A stretch of DNA of 64,000 nucleotides from Hymenobacter canadensis (GTDB lineage: Bacteria > Bacteroidota > Bacteroidia > Cytophagales > Hymenobacteraceae): contig NZ_CP114767.1 of assembly GCF_027359925.1 (NCBI RefSeq), positions 3,100,001 to 3,164,000 on the forward strand, given 5' to 3'. Shown one piece after another: positions 7,929 to 16,243 of the stretch (positions are counted from its first letter, which is position 1; every line of letters starts with the position of its first letter). Both the position numbers and the translations under genes were made by a program. The notes beneath the pieces are model-generated. The model was given only the letters and a program-made list of their open reading frames with translations. It was not told where the DNA came from and did not search any database.

Positions 7929-9605
7929 ATGCTTCCTTTATTCCGGCGCGGCCTGCTCAGTGGCCTGTTGTTTTTCCTGCTTCTCTCCGCGGCCCTGGCC
8001 CAGACTGCTCCGCCCGATCCGGAGCTGAATGCCTTCTACGACCAGCTCAACGCCTACCGCACCGCCCGCTACCAGCCCCTGCCCGACCTGGAGGCCCTGC
8101 AGCTGCCGTCCACGTTTTCGGGGGCCGACCTGCGGGCCCTGAATCTGCAGAGCCGCCACATCGTGCGCATCGACCTGGTGTACACGGCCTTCAAACTCAA
8201 CCCCACCTTCAACCAGCGCCAGCTCAACCTGAGCCGCATCCGCAACCTGGCCGCCGCCGTGCCGGGGCTGCTGCAGGACGAGTCGGTGACGTGGACGCTG
8301 GTGGAGCAGACGGGCTGCAAAAGCCCCATCGAGTGCCAGCCGTTTTTCCACGGTTTCGTGGTGTACGTGGCCCGGCACGCCACCGCCGCCACCAGCCGCG
8401 CCGACCTCGACAGCCTCACGCGCAAGCTGCGCCTGCTGGAGAAGAAACGCCCCAAAGCCAGCAAGAAAACACAGGGCAAAAAGGTGGCCTGCAACCTGCC
8501 CGCCGGCCGCTTCACCAACCGCCAGATGGCCCGCAGCCTGCGCCGCCTCTACAAATGCCCCCAGCGGGAGGCGCAGGTGGTAAAGTTTCAGCTGACCATG
8601 GCCGCCGACGGCACCATCCGGACCGTGCAGGTGCTGCCCACGGCCCGGCCCGTGTGTACCGCCGAGCTGGAAGAAGCCATCCGCCAAAGCGTGGCCTTCG
8701 CCTCGGGCTTTCCCATCAACCGAAAGATGTTTCCCTTCACCGCCAAGGGCGTTATCCGGCTGCCGCTGGGGCCGTTTCAGCTGCTGGGCGAGGCCGACAT
8801 GGGCTTCACCAACTTTGCCCTGCCCGATTCGGCGGCCCGGCTCTACCGGGTGCTACTGAAGAAGAAAAATAAGCAGCACAAAAACGACTACTGCGAGGCG
8901 CGCATCACCAAGAAAGGCGAGCTGCTGGCCGCCGCCGATACTGCCGCCACTGAGGAAATACCCCTGCCCGCCGATGCCAACGTGGTCAGCCGCGTAATGC
9001 AGCGCCACCCCGAATGGAGCAAAGAATTAGTGGTGACCGACGCCACGGGCAGCATGTTCCCCTACACCTTCGACCTGCTGGCCTGGCTGCAGCTCAGCGC
9101 CCTCGAAGACGAGAAAACCTTTGTATTCTTCAACGACGGCAACGACCAGCCCGACAAGGACAAGCGCACGGGCAAAACCGGCGGCCTCTACCACGTAAAA
9201 AGCGCCAGCTACGAGGCCATCAAAGCCAAGCTGATTGAAACCATGAAGGCCGGCGGTGGCGGCGACGCACCCGAAAACGACGCCGAAGCCCTGCTCTACG
9301 CCCAGCAACTGGCCGCCGCCCCCGACTCCGCCGAGCTCATCCTAATTGCCGACAACTACACCTTCCCCCGCGACACCAAACTCCTCAAAAACACCACCGC
9401 TCACGTGCGCATCATCCTCTGCGGCGTCCGTGACTACATCAACCCCAAATACCTCGCCCTGGCCCGCAAGCACGGCTTCAGCCTCCACACCATTGAGGGC
9501 GACATCGAGAATCTAAGCAAGCTACTGGAAGGCGAAACCATCACCATCCAGGGCCAGCAGTACCAAGTGACGAAGGACGGGTTTAAGCTGGTGCAGAAGA
9601 CCTGA
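7929..9605 (+). CDS. Secreted protein with VWA-like C-terminal domain
   Basis: Protein of 558 residues; the start at 7929 gives the signal peptide MLPLFRRGLLSGLLFFLLLSAALAQ, whereas an upstream in-frame start adds 31 unsuitable residues. The N-terminal region (about 30-190) resembles a CAP-like secreted domain in layout (LNAFYDQLNAYRTARYQ) but I cannot confirm it. A Lys-rich linker follows, then a stretch like a TonB C-terminal or energy-transfer fold (VVKFQLTMAADGTIRTVQVL). The C-terminal 200 residues show VWA features: DATGSM as the metal-site motif, FFNDG and GGGGDAPENDAEAL. It is likely periplasmic or surface-exposed. Function unknown. Confidence 0.75.
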   Translation: MLPLFRRGLLSGLLFFLLLSAALAQTAPPDPELNAFYDQLNAYRTARYQPLPDLEALQLPSTFSGADLRALNLQSRHIVRIDLVYTAFKLNPTFNQRQLNLSRIRNLAAAVPGLLQDESVTWTLVEQTGCKSPIECQPFFHGFVVYVARHATAATSRADLDSLTRKLRLLEKKRPKASKKTQGKKVACNLPAGRFTNRQMARSLRRLYKCPQREAQVVKFQLTMAADGTIRTVQVLPTARPVCTAELEEAIRQSVAFASGFPINRKMFPFTAKGVIRLPLGPFQLLGEADMGFTNFALPDSAARLYRVLLKKKNKQHKNDYCEARITKKGELLAAADTAATEEIPLPADANVVSRVMQRHPEWSKELVVTDATGSMFPYTFDLLAWLQLSALEDEKTFVFFNDGNDQPDKDKRTGKTGGLYHVKSASYEAIKAKLIETMKAGGGGDAPENDAEALLYAQQLAAAPDSAELILIADNYTFPRDTKLLKNTTAHVRIILCGVRDYINPKYLALARKHGFSLHTIEGDIENLSKLLEGETITIQGQQYQVTKDGFKLVQKT

Positions 9606-9705
9606 TTAACTGCCCTCCTTCTTTACAATTACCCTTCTCGGGTAGCCTGTCAGCAACCGGGCAACGTGCTTTCCTTTCTTCTCTTTTCACTTTACGCTAC
9701 CCACT

Positions 9706-10464
9706 ATGTCAGAGCAGGAAATCGAACCAGAGAATTCGTCTTCCGGGGCACCCATTTACCGTTACGAAAATGTAGAACCCGAACCGTTTAGCCTGGCATC
9801 CGGCGACGAGGATTCTATTGAGGCTATTTCGAGGCACATCGAACAGCACGTTGGCCCTGTCACCGGGGTTTTTCACGAGCTTATCTCGGACAAAGTGCAC
9901 TTGGACGTTCACATCGTGGCTCCCACCAAGGATTTTCCCTTTTACACGCTGGTCACATCCGGCATGAGCGACCTGCCCATGACTGTGCCCGCTGATCCGG
10001 CATGCCCTGCGTATGCAGAACTGTGCATCCTCCTTCCCAGCACCTGGCCCCTGTCAGACGTTGGGCAGGCAGACTCTACCCCAACGGACGAAGCGTACTG
10101 GCCCATCGGTTGGATGAAGTTTATTGCCCGTTTTCCACACGAATATCACACGTGGCTAGGGTCCGGCCACACCATCCCGAACGGGGAACAAGCCGAGCCT
10201 TATGCCGCTGATACAAAACTGGGCTGCATGCTGCTACTGCCTTCTATCAGCTTACCGGAGGAGTTCCGGGAACTGCGCGTAACAAACGAAAAAACCATCC
10301 ACTTCTACTGCTTGTACCCCATTTACAAGGAAGAGATGGAGCTAAAAATGAAGAAGGGCACCGATGCGTTGCTCGATGAGTTCGATGAAGCCGGCATTTC
10401 CGACGTGATAGACATAGCCCGTCCCAACGTGGCCAAAAAGAAGGGCTTCCTGGGTTTGTGGTAG
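9706..10464 (+). CDS. Suppressor-of-fused (SUFU) domain protein
   Basis: Cytoplasmic protein of 252 residues. The core at about 40-205 fits the bacterial suppressor-of-fused domain: EAISRHIEQHVGPVTGVFHEL, HLDVHIVAPTKDFPFYTLVT, YAELCILLPSTWPL, YWPIGWMKFIARFPHEYHTWL, and the late segment IHFYCLYPIYKEEMELKMKKG. In animals the domain regulates Hedgehog signalling; bacterial versions are often found as immunity-type proteins against polymorphic toxins, but no toxin gene is visible here. Base composition is lower in GC than the neighbouring genes, which may point to transfer. Confidence 0.85.
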   Translation: MSEQEIEPENSSSGAPIYRYENVEPEPFSLASGDEDSIEAISRHIEQHVGPVTGVFHELISDKVHLDVHIVAPTKDFPFYTLVTSGMSDLPMTVPADPACPAYAELCILLPSTWPLSDVGQADSTPTDEAYWPIGWMKFIARFPHEYHTWLGSGHTIPNGEQAEPYAADTKLGCMLLLPSISLPEEFRELRVTNEKTIHFYCLYPIYKEEMELKMKKGTDALLDEFDEAGISDVIDIARPNVAKKKGFLGLW

Positions 10465-10528
10465 CTGGCCACACACTCTAATACCGAAAAAGCGACGGCA
10501 ACTCCCGGGAGTTACTGCCACGCACCCG

Positions 10529-10656
10529 CTCGGCTGTGCCGAGTGAGGCTTACGCCTGAGGGGCTGTGCCCCGAATCCGTCCACATTGCTGGCGCAGATT
10601 TGGCAGACGCGCGCAGCATAGTTGCTGGGGCGTGGGGCTCACTCGGCGCAGCCGAG
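10529..10656. repeat. Imperfect palindromic intergenic element
   Basis: A 19-nt segment at 10529-10547 (CTCGGCTGTGCCGAGTGAG) returns inverted at 10638-10656 with one mismatch. Each arm is itself a small hairpin, and GGGGCTGTGCCCC lies between them. It fills much of the 226-bp spacer between the SUFU gene and the next lipoprotein gene. It may be a mobile palindrome or a transcript-end structure. Confidence 0.55.
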
Positions 10657-10690
10657 GGAGGGCGCAGAGGATATTTTACTCTAATGGCCT

Positions 10691-11182
10691 ATGAAACTTC
10701 CATTCTTATTATTCCTGCTTTGCGTTGGTGCCTGCTCGCCGCAAGATGATTCTACTGCCTCCACCAACCACCAAGCCCCGGATAGCCGCTCTGCATCGTC
10801 CAACTCAACTCCCGCACACATGCCCACCTACGCCGAAAACCTGAACGCCACTAAACACGCTTACACGTTCGCTGCCTGGCGTGCCTCCTACCACAACGGC
10901 CTGGAGCAATACACGCCGGAGAACTGCGACGCGGCCCAACGTATTTTCGATACGCTCATTGCCGACCTAATTGCGTGTGGTGAGCAAGCCTCGGAAAAAC
11001 AGAAAGTAGCCTTGTTTCAGCAGGCCATTGAGGCGACGAATGAGCTGCCAGAAGACATGATTGAAACAGGCGAGCGGGAACAGCTGTGCGAACTGACCAA
11101 CACCATTACGCTGGCTTGTGGCCTGCAGCCCGAGAAATACGGCGACGGCGAAGGGCTGGCGTCGGAGTGGCGCGAATGGTAA
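10691..11182 (+). CDS. Lipoprotein, unknown family
   Basis: Predicted lipoprotein of 163 residues: MKLPFLLFLLCVGAC gives a short hydrophobic segment and a lipobox ending at Cys15, followed by a Ser/Thr/Asn-rich linker. The rest is helical (KHAYTFAAWRASYHNGLEQYTPENCDAAQRIFDTLIADLI and onward) with three further cysteines. No motif that I recognise. Like the SUFU gene before it, it is less GC-rich than the surroundings, and the two may form an acquired pair. It ends in a 26-bp perfect hairpin. Confidence 0.65.
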   Translation: MKLPFLLFLLCVGACSPQDDSTASTNHQAPDSRSASSNSTPAHMPTYAENLNATKHAYTFAAWRASYHNGLEQYTPENCDAAQRIFDTLIADLIACGEQASEKQKVALFQQAIEATNELPEDMIETGEREQLCELTNTITLACGLQPEKYGDGEGLASEWREW

Positions 11183-11185
11183 CGG

Positions 11186-11246
11186 CCCCACAACGCCAGA
11201 AGCGGCGGCAGCTCCTGGAACTGCCGCCGCTTCTGGCGTTGTGGGG
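11186..11246. terminator. 26-bp perfect hairpin after the lipoprotein gene
   Basis: Arms 11186-11211 and 11221-11246 pair without mismatch (CCCCACAACGCCAGAAGCGG and six more bases) around a 9-nt loop, starting 4 nt after the stop codon. No T-tract follows on either strand. It also lies downstream of the opposing S41 peptidase gene. Confidence 0.65.
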
Positions 11247-11296
11247 CAAGGGAGAGGTTATAGAGTAGGCAACTGACTTCCTGTTACCCTCACGCC

Positions 11297-12559
11297 TCAG
11301 CGTTTGGCGGGAGCATGCAAGCGTTGCAGCGCACTATCTAACGCTGTATCGGTAGTGCCCTGGGGGTCCGGCGCAATGCGTTCGGCGGGCACGAAGTTTT
11401 CCCGGGGCTGGCCGTTTACCTGGTAGAGCCGCTCGGTAGGGATGTTGAAGCCGAACGTGGAATTGGGCAGCCTAAATGAGGTAATAGCCCCGTTGAGGCG
11501 CGCCATTTCGGTGCCCATGATGGTGGCACGGCGCATGGCATCCAGCCCGATGGTGATGCCCTCGCCCATGCTGCTCGTCCAGTGGCCGACCAGTACCACC
11601 AGGGGCCGCGTGTACGGCCGCGGGCGGGGCGAGACAATTTCCAGCGTGCTGCGCCGGATGCCGAACTGCCGTTCCTCGGCCGGAAACTCATGGCGCTGGT
11701 AGGGCTGCTCCTGCGTGAGGAAGCGGCCCAGGATAGCGCGGGCCACGGTGGTGTTGCCGCCACTGGGTGTATCACGCAAATCCAGGATGAGGCCAGTGGT
11801 GTTGGCCAGTGCGTCCAGCGTGCTATCGAAGGCGGCAATCAGGCGGTTGTTACCGAGGCTGTTGTTGATTCTGATGTAGCACACGGTGCCTAGCTGCCGG
11901 CTTTCCAGCAGCGACCGGGCGTCGCGTTGCTCCAGCTGGGCGGTGGGGATATCGGGGTAGAGCACCCGCAGCCGGCCTTGGGCGCGCACCGTCAGCTGGC
12001 GAGGGGTGCGGTGGTCACCGGCCAAGGCCAGGTTCAGGGCCAAGTTGCGGGCGGCTGCATCCACGGTTTTCAGGGTGCGGCCCAGCAGCGGCGGCAGGGC
12101 CTGGGCTACGGGCACCTCGTTGATACTCACTATTTCCATACCCGGCCGCAGCCCAACCCGCTCGGCACCGTAGCCAGGGCGCACGGCCATTACCACCGGC
12201 TTACCCTGCTCGAACTGCGCCCACACGTCGGTGCCGGTCGGGACCAGGCGGCGGGAGTCGGGCAGGTTGGTGGAGAGGCTGGCGTGGTTGTCGCAGAGCT
12301 CGTTGAGGGCGTTTTCCAGCAGCCGCACAAACTGCGCCCGGGTGCTCACGCCGGCTACCTGCGCGCCGTAGAGCTCACGCACCCGGGCCCAGTCGGTCTG
12401 CTTCTTGTCGAAGTAGCAGTAGTTGTCGTTGACGGTGGTCCAGAAGTAGTCGAAATCCTGCTGGTACTGCGCGGGCGTGAGGGTGGCCTGGGCCCGAAGC
12501 GTGCCGGGCAGCCCGAGCAACAGCAGCAGCCCGCAGGCGAAGCGGAATGAAATAGTCAT
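11297..12559 (-). CDS. S41 family (tail-specific) peptidase
   Basis: Secreted serine peptidase of 420 residues with signal peptide (MTISFRFACGLLLLLGLPGTLRAQ). An N-terminal helical region (QQDFDYFWTTVNDNYCYFDKKQ) is followed by a PDZ-like segment (GYGAERVGLRPGMEIVSINEVPV). The S41 catalytic domain includes VCYIRINNSL, GLILDLRDTPSGGNTTVA and VVLVGHWTSSMGEGITI, where the Ser in SSMGE is the predicted nucleophile. This is the layout of Bacteroidota C-terminal-processing-like peptidases in the periplasm. It stands alone, preceded by a palindromic repeat. Confidence 0.88.
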   Translation of the reverse strand: MTISFRFACGLLLLLGLPGTLRAQATLTPAQYQQDFDYFWTTVNDNYCYFDKKQTDWARVRELYGAQVAGVSTRAQFVRLLENALNELCDNHASLSTNLPDSRRLVPTGTDVWAQFEQGKPVVMAVRPGYGAERVGLRPGMEIVSINEVPVAQALPPLLGRTLKTVDAAARNLALNLALAGDHRTPRQLTVRAQGRLRVLYPDIPTAQLEQRDARSLLESRQLGTVCYIRINNSLGNNRLIAAFDSTLDALANTTGLILDLRDTPSGGNTTVARAILGRFLTQEQPYQRHEFPAEERQFGIRRSTLEIVSPRPRPYTRPLVVLVGHWTSSMGEGITIGLDAMRRATIMGTEMARLNGAITSFRLPNSTFGFNIPTERLYQVNGQPRENFVPAERIAPDPQGTTDTALDSALQRLHAPAKR

Positions 12560-12628
12560 TGGGGCGAAAAATTAACGCCTGTAAAATACACAACCCGTAT
12601 GCGTCGGCGCAAAGCCCGTTCGACCAGA

Positions 12629-12748
12629 TGTAGAGACGCGACACTTCGCGTCTCGTCGTTAGCTCCGCTGGCCTTCGGCTGCTGAGGTTGTTATACCTGC
12701 CCGGTTCCAGCCGTTCAACAACGAGACGCGAAGTGTCGCGTCTCTACA
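12629..12748. repeat. Palindromic element, family 1, copy a
   Basis: A 120-bp inverted repeat: arm 12629-12660 (TGTAGAGACGCGACACTTCG and 12 more bases) and arm 12717-12748 match with one mismatch. Each arm is also self-complementary. The centre holds GCTGAGGTTGTTATA, which recurs in the centre of the copy at 19123-19222. It lies between the S41 and lpdA genes. Size and structure fit a REP-like or MITE-like non-autonomous repeat. Confidence 0.8.
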
Positions 12749-12765
12749 CATATGCAAGCACAAAA

Positions 12766-12801
12766 AAAGCGGCTGCAACTCCTAGGAGTTGCAGCCGCTT
12801 T
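12766..12801 (-). terminator. Intrinsic terminator of lpdA
   Basis: A perfect 18-bp palindrome (AAAGCGGCTGCAACTCCT and its complement). On the minus strand it is followed by a run of seven T, the classic intrinsic form, 26 nt past the lpdA stop codon. Confidence 0.85.
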
Positions 12802-12826
12802 CAGCTTCTGCCTTTCGGCTTCAGAA

Positions 12827-14233
12827 TTACATGTGAATCGCGCGGTTCTCGGTGGCCGCCAAACACGCTTCTTTCATGGCTTCGGCGTAGGTAGGGTGGG
12901 CATGGCTCATGCGGGCCACGTCCTCGGCGGAGGCGCGGAACTCCATGGCCGTTACGGCTTCGGCAATGAGGTCGGCGATGCGGGGGCCAATCATGTGCAC
13001 GCCCAGGATTTCGTCGGTTTCTTTGTCGGCCAGCACTTTCACGAAGCCGTCGAGGTCCATGGAGGCGCGGGCGCGGCCCGAGGCGCGGAACGGGAACGAG
13101 CCGGTTTTGTAGGCCTTGCCCTGCTCCTTCAGCTGCTCCTCGGTGTAGCCCACGGCGGCCACTTCGGGCCAGGTGTACACCACGCCGGGGATGAGCAGGT
13201 AGTTGATGTGTGGCTTCTGGCCGGCAATGGTTTCGGCCACGAACACGCCTTCTTCCTCAGCCTTATGGGCCAGCATAGCGCCCCGAATCACGTCGCCGAT
13301 GGCGTAGATGCCGGGCACGGAGGTTTGCAGGTGCTCATCAACCTTGATGCGGCCGCGCTCTTCCATCTGCACGCCGGAGGCTTCCAGGTTCAGGCCCGCC
13401 GTGAAGGGCGAGCGGCCTACGGCCACCAGGCAGTAGTCGCCCTCAAACTTCACTTCCTCGCCCTTGGGGTTGGTAGCGGTTACGGTCACGGCGTCGCCCT
13501 CGCGGGTGGCACCGGTTACCTTGTGGCTCAGGAAAAACTCGATGCCGATTTTGCCCAGGATGCGCTTGAGCTCCTTGCCCAGGCCGCGGTCCATGGTCGG
13601 GATGAGCGAATCCATGAATTCCACCACCGACACTTTCGCGCCGAGGCGGGCGTAGATGGAGGCCATTTCGAGGCCAATCACGCCGCCGCCAATCACCACC
13701 ATGTGCTTGGGCACTTCGCGGATGTTCAGGGCCTCAGTGCTGGTGATGATGCGCTCCTTGTCCTGGCCGATGAAGGGCAGCACAGTGGGCTTGGAGCCGG
13801 TGGCAATGATGACGTTCTTGGTTTCGATCTGCTGGGCCTCGCCGCCGCCGGTGGGCACAATGCTGATGTGGTTCTTATCCACGAACGAGCCGACGCCGTG
13901 CAGCACGTCGATTTTGTTCTTTTTCATCAGGTAGATGATGCCATCGGTGTTGGCTTTCACCACGCCGTTCTTACGGTCAATCATCTGATTCATGTTCACC
14001 TGCAGGTCGCTCAGCTCAATGCCGTGCTCTTTGAAGGTGGTGTGGGCGTTGTGGAAGTGCTCGGTGGAGTCGAGCAGAGCCTTGCTGGGGATGCAGCCCA
14101 CGTTGAGGCAGGTGCCGCCCAGGGTGTCGTATTTCTCGATGAGGGCGGTTTTGAGGCCCAACTGGGAGCAGCGGATGGCCGCCACATAGCCGCCGGGGCC
14201 GGAGCCGATGACGGTAACGTCGTATTGGTTCAT
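12827..14233 (-). CDS. lpdA: Dihydrolipoyl dehydrogenase (E3)
   Basis: Flavoprotein of 468 residues that reoxidises dihydrolipoyl groups of 2-oxoacid dehydrogenase complexes and the glycine cleavage system, using NAD+. It has the N-terminal FAD motif VIGSGPGGYVAAI, the redox disulfide in GGTCLNVGCIPSKAL (Cys42 and Cys47), the NAD motif VVIGGGVIGLEMASIYARLG, the second FAD motif IYAIGDVI, and the C-terminal active-site motif HAHPTYAEAMKEA. The start at 14233 gives MNQYDVTVIGSGPGG; an upstream in-frame start would precede the promoter element. Its probable partners in this window are sucA, sucB, the fused E1 and gcvP, none adjacent. Confidence 0.95.
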   Translation of the reverse strand: MNQYDVTVIGSGPGGYVAAIRCSQLGLKTALIEKYDTLGGTCLNVGCIPSKALLDSTEHFHNAHTTFKEHGIELSDLQVNMNQMIDRKNGVVKANTDGIIYLMKKNKIDVLHGVGSFVDKNHISIVPTGGGEAQQIETKNVIIATGSKPTVLPFIGQDKERIITSTEALNIREVPKHMVVIGGGVIGLEMASIYARLGAKVSVVEFMDSLIPTMDRGLGKELKRILGKIGIEFFLSHKVTGATREGDAVTVTATNPKGEEVKFEGDYCLVAVGRSPFTAGLNLEASGVQMEERGRIKVDEHLQTSVPGIYAIGDVIRGAMLAHKAEEEGVFVAETIAGQKPHINYLLIPGVVYTWPEVAAVGYTEEQLKEQGKAYKTGSFPFRASGRARASMDLDGFVKVLADKETDEILGVHMIGPRIADLIAEAVTAMEFRASAEDVARMSHAHPTYAEAMKEACLAATENRAIHM

Positions 14234-14265
14234 GCTAAGGCAAATTCGGTGAGAATCAACTGGGG

Positions 14266-14273
14266 CGAAGGTA
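14266..14273 (-). promoter_or_regulatory. -7 element of lpdA
   Basis: On the minus strand this reads TACCTTCG, close to the Bacteroidota -7 consensus TAnnTTTG. It lies 32 nt from the lpdA start codon, which would give a leader of about 25 nt. Confidence 0.45.
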
Positions 14274-14342
14274 CGGAAGGGGAGTTTGGGAAGCTGTGAA
14301 TTTATGTAAACGCCGCCCAACCGCACCAGCAGCCCCATGGCC

Positions 14343-14394
14343 CGACGCAACAGAGCTCCTTCCCCACACGTGAGGAAGGAGCTCTGTTGCGTCG
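14343..14394. terminator. 21-bp perfect hairpin between roadblock 1 and lpdA
   Basis: Arms 14343-14363 and 14374-14394 (CGACGCAACAGAGCTCCTTC plus one base) pair perfectly around a 10-nt loop. It lies downstream of the minus-strand roadblock-like gene at 14448-14885 and upstream of lpdA, so it probably ends the roadblock cluster transcript. No T-tract on the minus strand. Confidence 0.6.
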
Positions 14395-14447
14395 GACTTT
14401 CTAGCGCCCGCTGCTACTGAATGCGGCTGGTGCACGCACGCTTAGGT

Positions 14448-14885
14448 TTACACTGCCAGTTGCCTCACCTGCGCCCGCAGCACCTCGCGGGCAATGCCCA
14501 GATTGGTGCTACCGGACGCCACCACTAAATAGATAAACCGCTGGCCGTCGGGTGTGAGCTGCAGCAGATGAAGCTGGCTGGACAGCGTGATGAGAATATC
14601 CCCCAGCTGCTCGTCAGCCAGTTGGAGCTCGGCCATGGCCTGCTGCTTGAGCTTCACCACCTGAGCATTGAACGTGGCCGCCGTAGCCGGGTCGATGGCC
14701 GCCGTGGTGGCGTGGGCCGCCAGGCTGGTTCCCGATGCCACGTCTACCACGGCCACGGCCAGTAGTTCGGGCAGCTCGACCCGCACCTGCTCAATTACCT
14801 GCGCAGCAAGTGGGTCGGGCGGCGGTGGCGGTTTCACGCGCCTGGTCGGACGGGGCGCTTTTCTTCGGTACGATTTCGGTTTCAC
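14448..14885 (-). CDS. Roadblock/LC7-like protein, paralogue 1
   Basis: Small cytoplasmic protein of 145 residues with a basic, proline-rich N-terminal tail (residues 1-25) and a roadblock/LC7-type fold. Shared features with MglB/LC7 proteins are VAVVDVASGTSLAAH, the N-x-x-V-V helix (NAQVVKLKQQAMAEL), the strand pair ILITLSSQLHLLQL, and the closing FIYLVVASGSTNLGIAREVL. Roadblock proteins usually form dimers that act on Ras-like or MglA GTPases; no GTPase gene is visible in this window. It is the last gene of a minus-strand group with two paralogues (15687-16127 and 16244-16624) and lies 38 bp after the 235-residue membrane protein gene. Confidence 0.75.
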   Translation of the reverse strand: MKPKSYRRKAPRPTRRVKPPPPPDPLAAQVIEQVRVELPELLAVAVVDVASGTSLAAHATTAAIDPATAATFNAQVVKLKQQAMAELQLADEQLGDILITLSSQLHLLQLTPDGQRFIYLVVASGSTNLGIAREVLRAQVRQLAV

Positions 14886-14923
14886 GCAAAGGGAGTACTA
14901 CAAACACAGGACGCGAGCAGCAC

Positions 14924-15631
14924 CTAGAACTGCCACCAATGGCGCTTTTTCGCTTGCTGCTGGGGCAGCAGCGTTACGTTGGAAATAGTGCTCTTCTGCA
15001 CGGTCAGCTCTTCGTCCTGGTAGCCACCGTAGCCATACTTGAGCGTGGCGGTACCGGCTGGCACCTGCATCAGGTATTCGCCGTCGGAGTTGGTAGATAC
15101 GCCGTGGCGGCTGCCCGGGTGCAGCACCGTGGCGCCCACCAGCGGCGCGCCGTTCTCATTCAGAATCCGGCCGCGCACCGTCATGGTGCGGGCGGCCATC
15201 AGGGAGGCAGAGGCAGAAGTGGTGGCGGCTTCGGCTGCCGTAGCCGCTTCGGTTGGGGCGGCGGCCATGTCGGTGGGCAGGTTGTCGGCAGTGGGTGTGC
15301 GCTCGGTGGGCAGATGCGTGCCCGCGAATACCATGGAGCCCAGCAGCGCGGCCGAAGCTACCAGGGTGGTAGCGCGCCGGCGAAAGCGCACCGGCTCGGC
15401 CCGGATGTGCTGCACCTGCTTTTGTACCCAAGTGGGCGCGGCCACAGCCTCTGCCGCGTGCAGTTCCTGCCAGCGGCTCAGGGTTTCGTGGGCCTGGTCG
15501 TCGTCGCGGCCCAGGTAGCTTTCCACGGCCTGGGCCGAGGACCGGCTCAGGTCGCCGTTGAGGTAGGCATCCCGGTAGACGGGCAGCAGCTCGCCGGTTT
15601 GCGGATCGAAGGGGGAAGCAGTCAGTTTCAT
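14924..15631 (-). CDS. Single-pass membrane protein with CarboxypepD-reg domain
   Basis: Protein of 235 residues. An N-terminal cytoplasmic part (about 1-80, with YRDAYLNGDLSRSSAQAVESYL) resembles the short helical domains of anti-sigma or FecR-type regulators. One membrane helix at about 89-104 follows (RRRATTLVASAALLGSMVFA). A Thr/Ala-rich periplasmic linker leads to a carboxypeptidase-regulatory-like beta domain at about 150-212 (VRGRILNENGAPLVGATVL, GVSTNSDGEYLMQVPAGTATL). The same domain starts SusC proteins. Its place between two roadblock genes on the same strand suggests a signalling link between envelope and cytoplasm. No sigma factor gene is adjacent, so an anti-sigma role is only a guess. 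Confidence 0.7.
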   Translation of the reverse strand: MKLTASPFDPQTGELLPVYRDAYLNGDLSRSSAQAVESYLGRDDDQAHETLSRWQELHAAEAVAAPTWVQKQVQHIRAEPVRFRRRATTLVASAALLGSMVFAGTHLPTERTPTADNLPTDMAAAPTEAATAAEAATTSASASLMAARTMTVRGRILNENGAPLVGATVLHPGSRHGVSTNSDGEYLMQVPAGTATLKYGYGGYQDEELTVQKSTISNVTLLPQQQAKKRHWWQF

Positions 15632-15686
15632 ACGCGTAAAACAGATGAGGTGAGAAGAAACAAACAGCGCTGCCGCTGGCTCCGCG

Positions 15687-16127
15687 CTAGCCTTCGCACG
15701 AGCGGATTACGGCGCGGGCAATGCCCAGATTGGTGTCGCGGCAATCGACGGCCACGTACAGGAAACGGTCGTTGGGCAATAGCCGGAGCAAATGCAGCTG
15801 GTGCCGAAGCGTTATCAGAATCTCTTCCAGCGCTTCCTCCGCGGGCAGGCCCAGCGCCTGCAGGGCCCGGCGCTGCTGGCGCACCACGTCGGCGTTGTGG
15901 CCCAAGGCTTTGGGCAGGTTGAACTCGCGGGAAGTGGTGTAAGTAGCCAGCGCCTGCCCCGATTCGATGGCTACCACGGCCGCGCCAAGCAGCTCCGGCA
16001 GCCCGGCCAGCACCTGCCGGAGCTGGGTGGCGGCGGCCGTCGCCGCCGGCCCGGCATCGGCCGGCACCACCTTGTTGATGGCCGGGCCCGCCAGCGCCTG
16101 TATGCGTTGAAGAAACGGAATCTGCAT
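15687..16127 (-). CDS. Roadblock/LC7-like protein, paralogue 2
   Basis: Protein of 146 residues, paralogous to its neighbours. Corresponding features: LPELLGAAVVAIESGQALATY, NADVVRQQRRALQAL, EEILITLRHQLHLLRL and FLYVAVDCRDTNLGIARAVI. It has an N-terminal extension of about 30 residues (MQIPFLQRIQALAGPAINK) that could be a helical interaction segment. It sits 116 bp after paralogue 3 and 55 bp before the membrane-protein gene on the same strand, so the three genes from 16127 down to 14448 can form one transcript. The pattern RDTNL-IAR is the best signature of the set. GTPase partner not seen. Confidence 0.75.
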   Translation of the reverse strand: MQIPFLQRIQALAGPAINKVVPADAGPAATAAATQLRQVLAGLPELLGAAVVAIESGQALATYTTSREFNLPKALGHNADVVRQQRRALQALGLPAEEALEEILITLRHQLHLLRLLPNDRFLYVAVDCRDTNLGIARAVIRSCEG

Positions 16128-16200
16128 TATAGGCCTAAAAAGCGGGCAAACACCTTCAAATCAGCAATAAACGATACGCCCCAAAAGGCCCTAAACGCTT

Positions 16201-16231
16201 GGCGCAGAGGCGGCCTTGCCGCCTCTGCGCC
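16201..16231. terminator. 14-bp hairpin between roadblock paralogues 3 and 2
   Basis: GGCGCAGAGGCGGC (16201-16214) pairs perfectly with 16218-16231 around a 3-nt loop, just after the stop codon of paralogue 3. Without a T-tract it may be a partial terminator or a stabilising 3' end inside the cluster. Confidence 0.5.
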
Positions 16232-16243
16232 GAAGTCGCCTGG

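Noticed and set aside
12629..12748. Insertion sequence or transposon gene
   Set aside because: No reading frame for a transposase inside any palindromic element; all are below 200 bp.
14924..15631. Anti-sigma factor call for the membrane protein
   Set aside because: N-terminal helices fit only loosely, no zinc-binding His/Cys set, and no sigma factor gene nearby.
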